The notes: a model not told the origin generated them from the letters alone. A DNA stretch of 46,383 bases from Candidatus Azambacteria bacterium (GCA_016200965.1 JACQDT010000025.1:1-46383); one strand, 5' to 3'; numbered from the stretch's first letter, positions 24,713 through 31,931 are shown. Numbers and translations are program-made.

Positions 24713-24930
24713 GTCCTGTTCTCGGTCCGGCGCCAACTTGTCCTTCTCTTCCACCCTTACCAAGTCCTCTCCCAAGTATGACTGAGATTAGCGGCTCTTA
24801 TACATATTTTGACTGTAATAACTGTGGCGCGAGTGTTACGGTTTCTCCGCCATCTGGTTCTTGTACGACTGTTACCAATGAGTTAGTTTTGGGTGCGTAT
24901 TGTGGCACTAGAGTGGTTTGCGTTCCTTAG
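24709..24930 (+). CDS. Possible frameshifted C-terminal extension of the VirB2/TrbC-like protein
   Basis: Open frame overlapping the previous stop in GTGA. It encodes a Pro/Ser linker (VSPVLGPAPTCPSLPPLP) and a small domain with six cysteines (FDCNNCGASV...SCTT...AYCGTRVVCVP). It is reached from the upstream gene by a -1 shift, or by a one-base gain or two-base loss in the G9 tract. As an independent gene it would need GTG 24709 or ATG 24778 without a Shine-Dalgarno site. Translation is unproven. Confidence 0.4.
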   Translation: MSPVLGPAPTCPSLPPLPSPLPSMTEISGSYTYFDCNNCGASVTVSPPSGSCTTVTNELVLGAYCGTRVVCVP

Positions 24931-24932
24931 AA

Positions 24933-24955
24933 TTTACGAGACTAAGTCTCATAAA
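24933..24955. repeat. REP-like palindrome, copy 1 (downstream end)
   Basis: TTTACGAGACTAAGTCTCATAAA, one base off a perfect palindrome apart from the centre. It contains the transposase stop codon. Confidence 0.9.
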
Positions 24956-25685
24956 TTTGTGATTTGGGGCTGTATTCTAGAGAGTGTTCTCTGACGCTTT
25001 CCTCATGTGCTTCTTGTAGCCACTCGAAAATATCTTTTTTATGTTTTTCTGGTTTTCCGAAGTAATTTAACAGAAAATCTCTTGACGTGACTGAGGGAAA
25101 GTTTTTTATACCGATGTAGTCAGGATAACTAGACCATCGGTACTGTTCCAAAAATTTCATCGCTTCCTTGCGATCGGCAACCTTCCCTTGTCTCCAGCCG
25201 GGAAATTTCAGTGCAAGTGGATTAAGATGAAGGTAATAGGGGAGATGTATAAAATGAGCTTCGCGTTTTACAAGAACCGCTTTAAAAGTTCCTTGGAATA
25301 AAGATCCAGTTCTTTGATATTTCTGATTGAAATACATTGTGTATCCTACTCCCAGTTTGTGCATAAACTCCGTAATTCCATTTTCTTTTCGCTGTTTAAG
25401 GAGTAGATGAAAATGGTTTGGCATAAGTACAAACATCAGAATTTCTACAATCAATTTCCTTCTCAATTTACGAGACTTAGTCTCGTAAATTGGTTGGTTA
25501 AGATCAAGATTTTGAAATGAGGGTTTTTTATAGAATAAGTTTCGAGCAGGTTCTTCATTGTTGAATTCAAACAAGTTATGAACAAATCGAAAATGATCCT
25601 GATCGTCTAAGAAGACAGATCGCTTTTCCACGCCGCGGTTGTAGATGTGGTAAATTTCCCCCTCTGTAAATGTAACTTTTCGCAT
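24942..25685 (-). CDS. REP-associated tyrosine transposase (RAYT, Y1/IS200-like)
   Basis: 247 residues. HUH motif in PNHFHLLLK and the catalytic tyrosine region (GVGYTMYFNQKYQRTGSLFQ) are intact. RAYTs are single-strand transposases that act on REP hairpins. The gene is flanked by two copies of an ACGAGACT-type palindrome and contains a third in frame, coding for IYETKSRK near residues 65-72. Without that segment the N-terminal domain would be closer to the usual RAYT layout. Lower G+C than its neighbours suggests recent acquisition. Confidence 0.93.
   Translation of the reverse strand: MRKVTFTEGEIYHIYNRGVEKRSVFLDDQDHFRFVHNLFEFNNEEPARNLFYKKPSFQNLDLNQPIYETKSRKLRRKLIVEILMFVLMPNHFHLLLKQRKENGITEFMHKLGVGYTMYFNQKYQRTGSLFQGTFKAVLVKREAHFIHLPYYLHLNPLALKFPGWRQGKVADRKEAMKFLEQYRWSSYPDYIGIKNFPSVTSRDFLLNYFGKPEKHKKDIFEWLQEAHEESVREHSLEYSPKSQIYET
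25465..25491. repeat. REP-like palindrome, copy 2, inside the transposase gene
   Basis: 13-bp perfect arms around one central base, AATTTACGAGACT/AGTCTCGTAAATT. It keeps the reading frame open. Confidence 0.92.
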
Positions 25686-25693
25686 ACATATAT

Positions 25694-25716
25694 CTTACGA
25701 GACTAAGTCTCGTAAG
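25694..25716. repeat. REP-like palindrome, copy 3 (upstream end)
   Basis: CTTACGAGACT/AGTCTCGTAAG, perfect arms around one base, 9 bp upstream of the transposase start. Confidence 0.92.
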
Positions 25717-25771
25717 TCAATCAGGCATAGTTGGTTGACTAATTATTAGGAAGGGAGTAGAGTAGTGTTGA

Positions 25772-25796
25772 TGCCCGTTCGGGGCTTTTTTAAATA
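25772..25796 (+). terminator. Short GC hairpin with T-run before secE
   Basis: GCCC-gttcg-GGGC followed by TTTTTT. No plus-strand gene precedes it closely, so it may be an attenuator or the remnant of a lost gene. Confidence 0.4.
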
Positions 25797-25820
25797 GCGT
25801 AAATAATTTTGCTTACACGC

Positions 25821-26024
25821 ATGAATTTCTTTTCGCGAATGTTCACTACTGCGGTCGTATTCCTGCAGGAGGTAAAAACAGAGCTCAAAAAGACCAGTTT
25901 TCCCGATAGAAACGCGACGACCCGCAACACCATCGCGGTTATTGTGTTTTCAATCGCGGTCGCGATGTTTTTAGGAGGACTTGATATGCTGTTTGCCTAT
26001 CTGCTAAACAGGTTCGTGTTTTAA
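25821..26024 (+). CDS. secE: Preprotein translocase subunit SecE
   Basis: 67 residues with an amphipathic N-terminal helix (FLQEVKTELKKTSFPDR) and one transmembrane helix (TIAVIVFSIAVAMFLGGLDM), the minimal SecE form. The ATG at 25821 is preferred to TTG 25809. nusG follows 9 bp later, the conserved order. Confidence 0.93.
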   Translation: MNFFSRMFTTAVVFLQEVKTELKKTSFPDRNATTRNTIAVIVFSIAVAMFLGGLDMLFAYLLNRFVF

Positions 26025-26033
26025 AAGGGCATC

Positions 26034-26579
26034 ATGACCAAACAAACCCTACAGCAAGGAAAGAGTTGGTACGCGATCCACACCTACGCGGGATACGAAG
26101 ACGCGGTGGCGCGGAATTTAAAGCAAAGGATTGAATCCATGGGGATGGAAGAAAAGATCTTCAATGTGCTGGTTCCCAAGGAAAAAAAGATAAAGATCAA
26201 AAACGGGAAGCGGCAGGTGGTGGAAGAAAAGATCTATCCCGGGTACGTGCTGGTGGAGATGGAGGTCACCGACGATTCATGGTACGTGGTGCGCAATACG
26301 CCGCGCGTGACAGGGTTTGTGGGTTCCGGTGTGACGCCGACTGCGCTCTCTCTCGGGGAGATCAAGGTGTTGCAAAAGCGGATAGGCGTGGAAGAGCCGA
26401 AGTACAAAATTGACGTGGCGGCAGGGGACGCGGTGAAAATCACCGACGGCCCGTTTAAGGAATATGACGGCAAGGTTGCCGAGGTGGATGAAGAGAGAGG
26501 AAAAGTGAAAGTATTGGTCTCGCTTTTCGGGCGTGAAACGCCGGTGGAGCTGGATTTTTTGCAAATTAAGAGGATATAA
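26034..26579 (+). CDS. nusG: Transcription termination/antitermination factor NusG
   Basis: 181 residues. NGN domain (WYAIHTYAGYEDAVARNLKQR, YPGYVLVEMEVTDDSWYVVRNTPRVTGFVG) and C-terminal KOW domain (GDAVKITDGPFKEYDGKVAEVD). The stop codon forms the first bases of the structured spacer that follows. Confidence 0.97.
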   Translation: MTKQTLQQGKSWYAIHTYAGYEDAVARNLKQRIESMGMEEKIFNVLVPKEKKIKIKNGKRQVVEEKIYPGYVLVEMEVTDDSWYVVRNTPRVTGFVGSGVTPTALSLGEIKVLQKRIGVEEPKYKIDVAAGDAVKITDGPFKEYDGKVAEVDEERGKVKVLVSLFGRETPVELDFLQIKRI

Positions 26580-26862
26580 AGGGCTTTATCCGAAACTACG
26601 AGTTAGCTTGACTGATGAAGTAATTTCGGATATAAAACCTTTACCCCGCCCTTATTTTGCAATAGAATACCGTGCGAAGCGCGAGGAGCGAATAGCTCCA
26701 CTCCGTTTGGGGCGAAGCGCTTCGCCCCAAGAAGGGATATGCCTATCCGGCATACGCACTTCGCGATGAGATGCAACGGCACAATAAGGGTGGGGGTGCT
26801 CATAATTGTAGTGAAATTTACTTCGCTACAAAGAGATGAGCTCATACATTTCAACAATTATG
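26577..26862 (+). repeat. Structured r-protein spacer element, copy 1 (nusG-rplK)
   Basis: Runs from TAAAGGGCTTT at the nusG stop to TTTCAACAATTATGGCAA at the rplK start, and is homologous over its length to the reverse complement of 44928-45223. Visible pairings: ATCCGAAA/TTTCGGAT; outer stem 26644-26656 with 26783-26795; GGAGC-gaata-GCTCC; the perfect palindrome GGGGCGAAGCGCTTCGCCCC (26709-26728); TATGCC-tatcc-GGCATA (26738-26754); TTGTAG...CTACAA. Several stems differ between copies but keep pairing. Confidence 0.92.
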
Positions 26863-27285
26863 GCAAAACCCATTAAAGCGATAGTAAAATTGAATCTCAA
26901 GGCGGGCGAAGCGAATCCCGCGCCGCCGGTGGGAACGATGCTCGGCCCGCACGGTATCAACATTCAGCAGTTCTGCCAGCAGTACAATGAAAAGACCAAA
27001 GAACACAAAGGCGATGTGGTGCCCGCGGAAATAACCATCTATGAAGACAGGAGCTTCGAGTTCAAGCTTAAAACGCCTCCCGCGTCAGAGCTCATCAAGA
27101 AAGCTGCGCGCATAGAGAAGGGTTCCGGCGTGCCCCAGAAAAACAAAGTAGGGAGCATCACTAAAGCCCAGGCGCGCGAAATCGCGGAGAAAAAGATGGC
27201 GGATCTCAATGCGTACGATGCCGACCAGGGCGCAAAGATCATAGAAGGCACCGCCCGCTCAATGGGAGTTACTGTAAAGGACTAA
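26860..27285 (+). CDS. rplK: Ribosomal protein L11
   Basis: 141 residues, full length: N-terminal [20 protein letters not shown] with [15 protein letters not shown], and the C-terminal rRNA-binding domain ending [10 protein letters not shown]. The start at 26860 ([11 protein letters not shown]) is conserved. rplA, the usual next gene, is absent; gatB follows instead. Confidence 0.97.
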   Translation: MAKPIKAIVKLNLKAGEANPAPPVGTMLGPHGINIQQFCQQYNEKTKEHKGDVVPAEITIYEDRSFEFKLKTPPASELIKKAARIEKGSGVPQKNKVGSITKAQAREIAEKKMADLNAYDADQGAKIIEGTARSMGVTVKD

Positions 27286-27295
27286 CAATGCTTAC

Positions 27296-28768
27296 ATGCT
27301 TGAAGCGGTTATTGGGCTTGAAATCCATTCTCAGCTCAAGACGAAATCAAAGCTTTTTTGCGACAACCTCAACGATCCTCAGGAGTCGCATCCGAACGTG
27401 AACGTGTGTCCCGTGTGCATGGGGCATCCGGGGACTTTGCCAGCGCTCAATAAAAAAGCGGTTGAACAGGTGATCAGAGTTGGCCTCGCGCTTGATTGCG
27501 CCATTGCCGAGCGTTCAAAATTCGACCGTAAGAATTATTTTTATCCCGATCTCCCCAAGGGGTATCAGATATCCCAGTATGATATGCCCCTGTGCGAAAA
27601 AGGGGTTCTTCGCGTCGGGGAAAAAGACATTAGAATAACGCGCATTCATCTTGAGGAAGACACGGGACGGCTCGTGCATGATGCGTATGGCGCGAGTTTG
27701 GTTGATTTCAACCGCGCGGGCGTGCCGTTGATGGAATTGGTGACGGAGCCCGATATTGCAAGCGCCGACGAGGCGGTGGGATTCGCGCGAGCGTTCCAGA
27801 CGATACTGCAGTATCTTGACGCATCCCACGCCAACATGGAAAAGGGCCAGATGCGGTGCGAGGTGAACATCAGTATGCATGAAAAAGGAAAGCCGTTTGG
27901 CACGAAAGTGGAAATAAAAAATTTGAATTCGTTCGCGGCAGTCAAAAACGCGATTGAGTATGAAACGAAGCGCCAGTCCGAATTGCTCGGAAAAGGCAAA
28001 GAAGTGATACAGGAAACAAGAGGATGGGACGACAATAAAAAGGCGACCGTTTCCCAGCGCCTGAAAGAGTCCGCGCACGATTACCGCTATTTCCCCGAGC
28101 CCGATCTGCCCGTCCTTGAACTGGGAAAAAAGGCGGGTATGCCGGAAGAAGCGATTATTGACGTGGAAAAACTGCGGGCATCGTTGCCCGAGCTGCCAAA
28201 ACAGAAGCAGAAACGATTTGAAAAGGAATTTGATCTGGGGGAAAAAGAAGCCATCTTACTGGTATCCGACAAGGGGACTGCATCATTTTTTGAGCACGCG
28301 CTGTCGGAGTTGATGAGTATGGCAAAGGAATTTACTGAGGCAAAAAAACAGCTTGCCAAGCTTGCGATCAATTATCTGAATTCCGACCTGCGCGCGCTTA
28401 TCAACGAAACCGGTACGCCTGTTTCGGAAATGCGGGTAACGCCGGAAAACTTCGCGGAGCTCATCGCGTTGATTCACAAGAGCGCCATTACTTCGGCGGT
28501 TGCGAAGTCGGTGCTTGCCGAAATGTTCGCGACAGGCAAAGATCCGTCCAATATCATTGAAGAGAAGGGGCTCGCGCAGGTCAGCGACGCAGGCGAGCTG
28601 GAAGAGAAAATAAAAGCGATTATCTCGGCCAACCCCAAAGCGGCAACCGATTTCAAGGCGGGCAATCAGAATGCCCTTCAGTTTTTACTGGGGCAACTAA
28701 TGGCAAGCACAAAAGGCAAGGCAAACCCGGAAGCGAGCACGGAAATCCTTAAAAAATTTCTTTCGTAG
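27296..28768 (+). CDS. gatB: Asp-tRNA(Asn)/Glu-tRNA(Gln) amidotransferase subunit B
   Basis: 490 residues. Kinase-like core (GLEIHSQLKTKSKLFC, VCPVCMGHPGTLPALN with zinc cysteines, RKNYFYPDLPKGYQISQYDMPL, HLEEDTGR) and the C-terminal helical YqeY tail that binds tRNA. It completes GatCAB with the gatCA pair at 17 kb, so Gln-tRNA and/or Asn-tRNA are made by transamidation. Confidence 0.97.
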   Translation: MLEAVIGLEIHSQLKTKSKLFCDNLNDPQESHPNVNVCPVCMGHPGTLPALNKKAVEQVIRVGLALDCAIAERSKFDRKNYFYPDLPKGYQISQYDMPLCEKGVLRVGEKDIRITRIHLEEDTGRLVHDAYGASLVDFNRAGVPLMELVTEPDIASADEAVGFARAFQTILQYLDASHANMEKGQMRCEVNISMHEKGKPFGTKVEIKNLNSFAAVKNAIEYETKRQSELLGKGKEVIQETRGWDDNKKATVSQRLKESAHDYRYFPEPDLPVLELGKKAGMPEEAIIDVEKLRASLPELPKQKQKRFEKEFDLGEKEAILLVSDKGTASFFEHALSELMSMAKEFTEAKKQLAKLAINYLNSDLRALINETGTPVSEMRVTPENFAELIALIHKSAITSAVAKSVLAEMFATGKDPSNIIEEKGLAQVSDAGELEEKIKAIISANPKAATDFKAGNQNALQFLLGQLMASTKGKANPEASTEILKKFLS

Positions 28769-28792
28769 TATCTGAATATTTGAGAGCAGATT

Positions 28793-28824
28793 GTATGTTT
28801 TCCAGCGATAGTATGAAAACGTAC
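28793..28824. terminator. Hairpin between convergent gatB and miaA
   Basis: GTATGTTTTC (28793-28802) pairs with GAAAACGTAC (28815-28824), with one T-G pair. It lies between the two stops and could serve both. Confidence 0.55.
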
Positions 28825-28827
28825 AAT

Positions 28828-29739
28828 TCATGTTTTTAGAAATACTTGCGCAAGTTTTTCAGCTTCTCCGGGCGTTGCTATCCAGCGCACATTCGGGGTG
28901 TTCCGGAACCAGGTCATTTGGCGGCGGGCATACTGCCAGATTTTTATGTTGAGTGTTTGCATCATTTCTTCCTTGCTCATTTTTCCTTGCAGATAAAGCG
29001 CCAGATATTTGTATTCAAGCCCGATTTCTTCCATGCGCTTGAATGATACGCCCCCTGCATGCAGACGCCTTGCTTCAGCCGCCATCCCCTTTTTAATTCT
29101 TTCATCAAGCCGTTTCGCAATCGCCCTTTGCAGTTCTCGGGGTGATTTTTTTATGCCGATGATGAGCGCATTATAGCGCGGCGCGGCCTGCATGGCAGGC
29201 ACCTTACCCAATGCTTTTGCGATTTCAATGGCGCGCGCAAGCCGGCGCGGGTTATTGGAATCAATCGTTTTTGCCCGTGCAGGGTCAAGTTTTTTAAGCG
29301 TCAAAAAAAGTTCGCGCGGTGATTTTGCGTCCAGCTTTTTGCGCAATTTCCAGTCGGGCGGCACGTCAGGATACGCAACGTTCTCAATAAGCGCCTTGAT
29401 GTACAGTCCCGTGCCGCCGCAGACGATGGGGAATTTTCCGCGGCGCGCGATATCGGCAACCGCTTTGTCGGCACGCTTTTTCCACTCCACCACGTCGTAT
29501 ATTTTTTTAGGCGATGCCACGTCAAGCAGGTGATGCCTCACTCCCCGCATCTGGGTTTTGGTGATTTTGCCCGTTCCGATGTTCATACCCTTATACACTT
29601 GGCGCGAATCGGCGGAAATCACCTCGCCGTTGAATTTCTTGGCGAGTTTCACCGCAAGCGCCGACTTCCCCGACGCGGTGGGGCCTAAAATGACGATTAT
29701 TGCTTGCTTTTTTACGGTTTTTGAGCGAGGGCTTGACAA
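28828..29739 (-). CDS. miaA: tRNA dimethylallyltransferase MiaA
   Basis: 303 residues. P-loop GPTASGKSA, substrate motif SADSRQVYKGMNIGTGK, GGTGLYIKAL, and RRLARAIEI as in the family. It adds the isopentenyl group to A37 of tRNAs reading UNN codons. The only plausible start is TTG at 29739; that codon lies just inside the -35 region of the divergent DGR promoter. Confidence 0.95.
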   Translation of the reverse strand: MSSPRSKTVKKQAIIVILGPTASGKSALAVKLAKKFNGEVISADSRQVYKGMNIGTGKITKTQMRGVRHHLLDVASPKKIYDVVEWKKRADKAVADIARRGKFPIVCGGTGLYIKALIENVAYPDVPPDWKLRKKLDAKSPRELFLTLKKLDPARAKTIDSNNPRRLARAIEIAKALGKVPAMQAAPRYNALIIGIKKSPRELQRAIAKRLDERIKKGMAAEARRLHAGGVSFKRMEEIGLEYKYLALYLQGKMSKEEMMQTLNIKIWQYARRQMTWFRNTPNVRWIATPGEAEKLAQVFLKT

Positions 29740-29762
29740 AATATATTTATGTATGCTATCAT
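29733..29762 (+). promoter_or_regulatory. Promoter of the DGR target gene
   Basis: Perfect TTGACA (29733-29738), 18-bp spacer, TATCAT (29757-29762). The transcript would carry a leader of about 110 nt that is GC-rich and can fold (several complementary CCCGCC/GGGC tracts), ending in a strong AAGGAG at 29867-29872. Confidence 0.8.
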
Positions 29763-29878
29763 TTAACCGTTAGATTAGCATAGCACTTTGTAAATGTATT
29801 TGCGAACGGCCGCATAACGCGGTACCCCCGCCTCGGGCAGAGGGAAACTATCGGCAAACAGCCGAAAAGGAGAATACC

Positions 29879-30403
29879 ATGGGTCAGACGACTCGCAATT
29901 GGCGCAAAGAGAACGGCGTCATCTACTTCTCGGTCACCAGCAATGGTACGACCGGCGAGGGATGGATCACCCGGCTCGAGAGCAAAGGTTTCCGCGTGGA
30001 TAGTAACTACGCCAAGCCGGTGCTCCGTTCGTCGGATTTTAAACCGACCAACGGCGTGACCGAAGTCGCCGTTCTCAAAGGCATGCTCTTTGCGGACAAC
30101 GACCGGATCACGAGGAAGATTCGCGCCGAAGCCGACAAGCGCAAGCTTGGGAAGCCAAACGCCGAAGTGGCCTGCCTTATCCGTGAGAAGTTCACGGACG
30201 AGGAGATCGAAGCCATGGGTCTGTGGTACATCGTCGCCATGCACGAACCCATCAACGACTCCGAGGGCGATCCGAACTTGCTGAGCGCGGTCCGTATCGG
30301 CGTTGATCGCTGGCTCGGCGCGCGCCGCGGCGGGCCTGACGACGGGTGGGATCGTGATGGCGGGTTCGCGTTTGCCGTGTCGCACGTTAGCTCTCAACAC
30401 TAA
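29879..30403 (+). CDS. DGR variable (target) protein
   Basis: 174 residues. The first 130 residues are a small conserved-looking domain (NWRKENGVIYFSVTSNGTTG; KLGKPNAEVACLIREKFTDE) without signal peptide or membrane helix. The last 42 residues plus a five-residue tail contain the variable repeat: SEGDPNLLS, then RWLGARRGGPDDGWDRDGGF, then AFAVSH. The template encodes the same frame with Asn, Asp, Tyr and Arg where this copy has Ser, Val, Ile, Gly, Arg and Asp. The fold of the variable part is not assigned; C-type-lectin folds are usual in DGR targets but the protein is short for that. AAGGAG lies 6 bp before the ATG, unlike most genes here. Confidence 0.88.
   Translation: MGQTTRNWRKENGVIYFSVTSNGTTGEGWITRLESKGFRVDSNYAKPVLRSSDFKPTNGVTEVAVLKGMLFADNDRITRKIRAEADKRKLGKPNAEVACLIREKFTDEEIEAMGLWYIVAMHEPINDSEGDPNLLSAVRIGVDRWLGARRGGPDDGWDRDGGFAFAVSHVSSQH
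30260..30384 (+). repeat. DGR variable repeat (VR)
   Basis: Aligns without gaps to the template at 30724-30848. By hand count 21 of 125 positions differ: 18 at template adenines (18 of 29) and 3 elsewhere (two G and one T). The last 29 bp before the end are invariant (GGGTTCGCGTTTGCCGTGTC and flanks), the position of the initiation-of-mutagenic-homing region. Confidence 0.93.
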
Positions 30404-30723
30404 GTTGCTTTGGACTACAGTCCTTGGTAACTTAGCCCTTAGCCCCATTCCGACAACTCGGAATGGGGCTAATTTTTTTAGAAAGTATGATATACTTGTA
30501 TTGGCAGTAGGTGAATATGTGGGCGGTCAAGGCTTCCCGCTACCGAACCCAGTATCCATGCATCGGGAGTATCCGCGGCCACGGTTTCGGATAGAGTGGT
30601 GCATGTAGAAACTTCAATAAAAAAGAAGATACTTGGCGCGAGACATTAAGGCATTACGATGCCGGATTCGATTCAACCATGAGAGTATTCGAGGGGTGGT
30701 GACATGGAAGATGTTTCGCGCAA
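30404..30723. other. Gap between variable gene and template repeat
   Basis: Besides the terminator, this stretch holds a TATACT box (30491-30496) without a clear -35 and no gene-like open frame. No Avd-type accessory gene or N-terminal part of the reverse transcriptase is seen in any frame. In other DGRs the region upstream of TR carries structured template-RNA sequence. Confidence 0.6.
30439..30479 (+). terminator. Terminator downstream of the variable gene
   Basis: 14-bp perfect stem TTAGCCCCATTCCG/CGGAATGGGGCTAA with a 6-nt loop and TTTTTTT. It begins 54 bp after the VR. In known DGRs a hairpin or cruciform shortly after VR aids homing; whether this one does is unknown. Confidence 0.92.
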
Positions 30724-30848
30724 TCCGAAGGCGATCCGAACTTGCTGAACGCGAACCGTAACGACGGTGGTCGCTGGCTCAACGCGTACAACGACAGGCC
30801 TGACAACAGGTGGAATCGTGATAACGGGTTCGCGTTTGCCGTGTCGCA
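30724..30848 (+). repeat. DGR template repeat (TR)
   Basis: 125 bp with many AAC codons (NANRNDGGRWLNAYNDRPDN in the VR frame), the usual enrichment for mutable Asn codons. It ends in the same GTGTCGCA as the VR. It overlaps the start region of the reverse transcriptase ORF in another frame. Confidence 0.93.
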
Positions 30849-31801
30849 ACCCTCTTCATTTCTCTCCCGACCGCGTGAACCGTACCTATCGTCACGGCGG
30901 CTACCATGCTTTCAACATTTTCGACCCAAAGCCGCGCAATATCCACAAAGCATCCGTGCGAGACAGGGTGCTGCACCACACCATCTATCGCGTCCTGTAT
31001 CCGTTCTTTGACCGAACGTTCATCGCGGACTCTTATTCCTGCCGTTTGGGAAAAGGGACGCATAAAGCCCTTAATCGTTTTCGAGCGTGTGCGTATCGTG
31101 TGAGTAAGAATAACACCCGTACGTGCCGGGTGTTGAAGTGCGACATCAGAAAGTTTTTTGCGAGCATTGATCATCAAACTCTGCTTACTATCTTGAAGCA
31201 ACGCATTCCTGACCAGAATATTCTCTGGCTTCTCGAACAGGTGATATATAGTTTTTCGAGCACTGCTCCCGGAAAAGGTTTGCCGCTTGGCAATCTCACC
31301 TCACAGCTGTTGGTGAATATCTACATGAACAATTTTGACCAGTTTGTGAAGCATACACTCAAAATGAAACACTACATTCGCTACGCGGATGATTTTGTCA
31401 TTTTCTCGGAGAACCGCGCATGGCTTGAGGGGCTTATTCCCCGTATACGGGAGTTTTTAGATATGCGCTTGAAGCTCACGCTCCATCCCAAAAAAGTTTT
31501 CATCAAAACTGTTATTTCCGGAATGGACTTTCTCGGATGGGTGCATTTCCCGGATTACCGGGTATTGCGCACCGCGCCGAAGAAACGAATGCTGAAAAGA
31601 ATCGTACGCAACGCTTCGGTCGAAACGCTGAATTCCTATCTCGGCCTTTTGCGCCACGGCAATACGTTTAAAATCAGACAAAAGTTAGAGAGATATTTCT
31701 TAGTCCCAATTTTTCTTCAACCCGCTCGAGCCGAGCCTGCACAATGGCAAATTCGTGTTCAAGGTCGGCATGGGTCTTTGCATGTTTATCGAGTAAATTA
31801 A
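30767..31801 (+). CDS. DGR reverse transcriptase, N-terminally shortened
   Basis: Conserved RT sequence begins near 30878 (NRTYRHGGYHAFNIFDPKPR) and continues RDRVLHHTIYRVLYPFF, DSYSCRLGKGTH, motif 1-2 CDIRKFFASIDH, DGR-type LPLGNLTSQLLVNIYMNNFD, catalytic YIRYADDFVIFS and GMDFLGW. The first 37 codons are template-repeat sequence read in another frame; a stop at 30746 blocks anything further upstream. Starts available are GTG 30767, TTG 30836 and GTG 30875. About 55-75 residues normally preceding NRTY are missing. The C-terminus (SYLGLLRHGNTFKIRQKLERYF) looks complete, then about 38 codons run antisense to the next gene. Confidence 0.9.
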   Translation: MVAGSTRTTTGLTTGGIVITGSRLPCRNPLHFSPDRVNRTYRHGGYHAFNIFDPKPRNIHKASVRDRVLHHTIYRVLYPFFDRTFIADSYSCRLGKGTHKALNRFRACAYRVSKNNTRTCRVLKCDIRKFFASIDHQTLLTILKQRIPDQNILWLLEQVIYSFSSTAPGKGLPLGNLTSQLLVNIYMNNFDQFVKHTLKMKHYIRYADDFVIFSENRAWLEGLIPRIREFLDMRLKLTLHPKKVFIKTVISGMDFLGWVHFPDYRVLRTAPKKRMLKRIVRNASVETLNSYLGLLRHGNTFKIRQKLERYFLVPIFLQPARAEPAQWQIRVQGRHGSLHVYRVN

Positions 31802-31931
31802 GTATGCGGTCATTTTTTTCGTCAAGAGAAGAAAGATGCCGCATTGTCTCCTTGTGAAAGGATTCAACATCGTACCGCAATGACGCGATATCTCCTTTTG
31901 TGGCAGGTACTTTGAGATTTGTTTTTGGCAT
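31674..31931 (-). CDS. Small coiled-coil protein
   Basis: 85 residues. Heptad-like helix from about 15 to 75 (DIASLRYDVESFHKETMRHL; VQARLERVEEKLG) with no membrane segment. Similar short coiled-coil proteins recur in Parcubacteria. Its last 42 codons overlap the RT frame on the opposite strand. Confidence 0.65.
   Translation of the reverse strand: MPKTNLKVPATKGDIASLRYDVESFHKETMRHLSSLDEKNDRILNLLDKHAKTHADLEHEFAIVQARLERVEEKLGLRNISLTFV

Noticed and set aside
26640-26830. Signal recognition particle RNA or RNase P RNA
   Set aside because: The stems do not carry the conserved loops of those RNAs, and the homologous second copy sits between ssb and rpsR.
29763-29878. Known riboswitch in the DGR target leader
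   Set aside because: The leader is GC-rich and foldable, but no core motif of a known riboswitch class could be recognised.
30742-31011. Template repeat as part of a second variable protein gene
   Set aside because: The frame that matches the variable protein has no upstream domain and soon runs out of register with RT coding sequence; it is best read as non-coding template.
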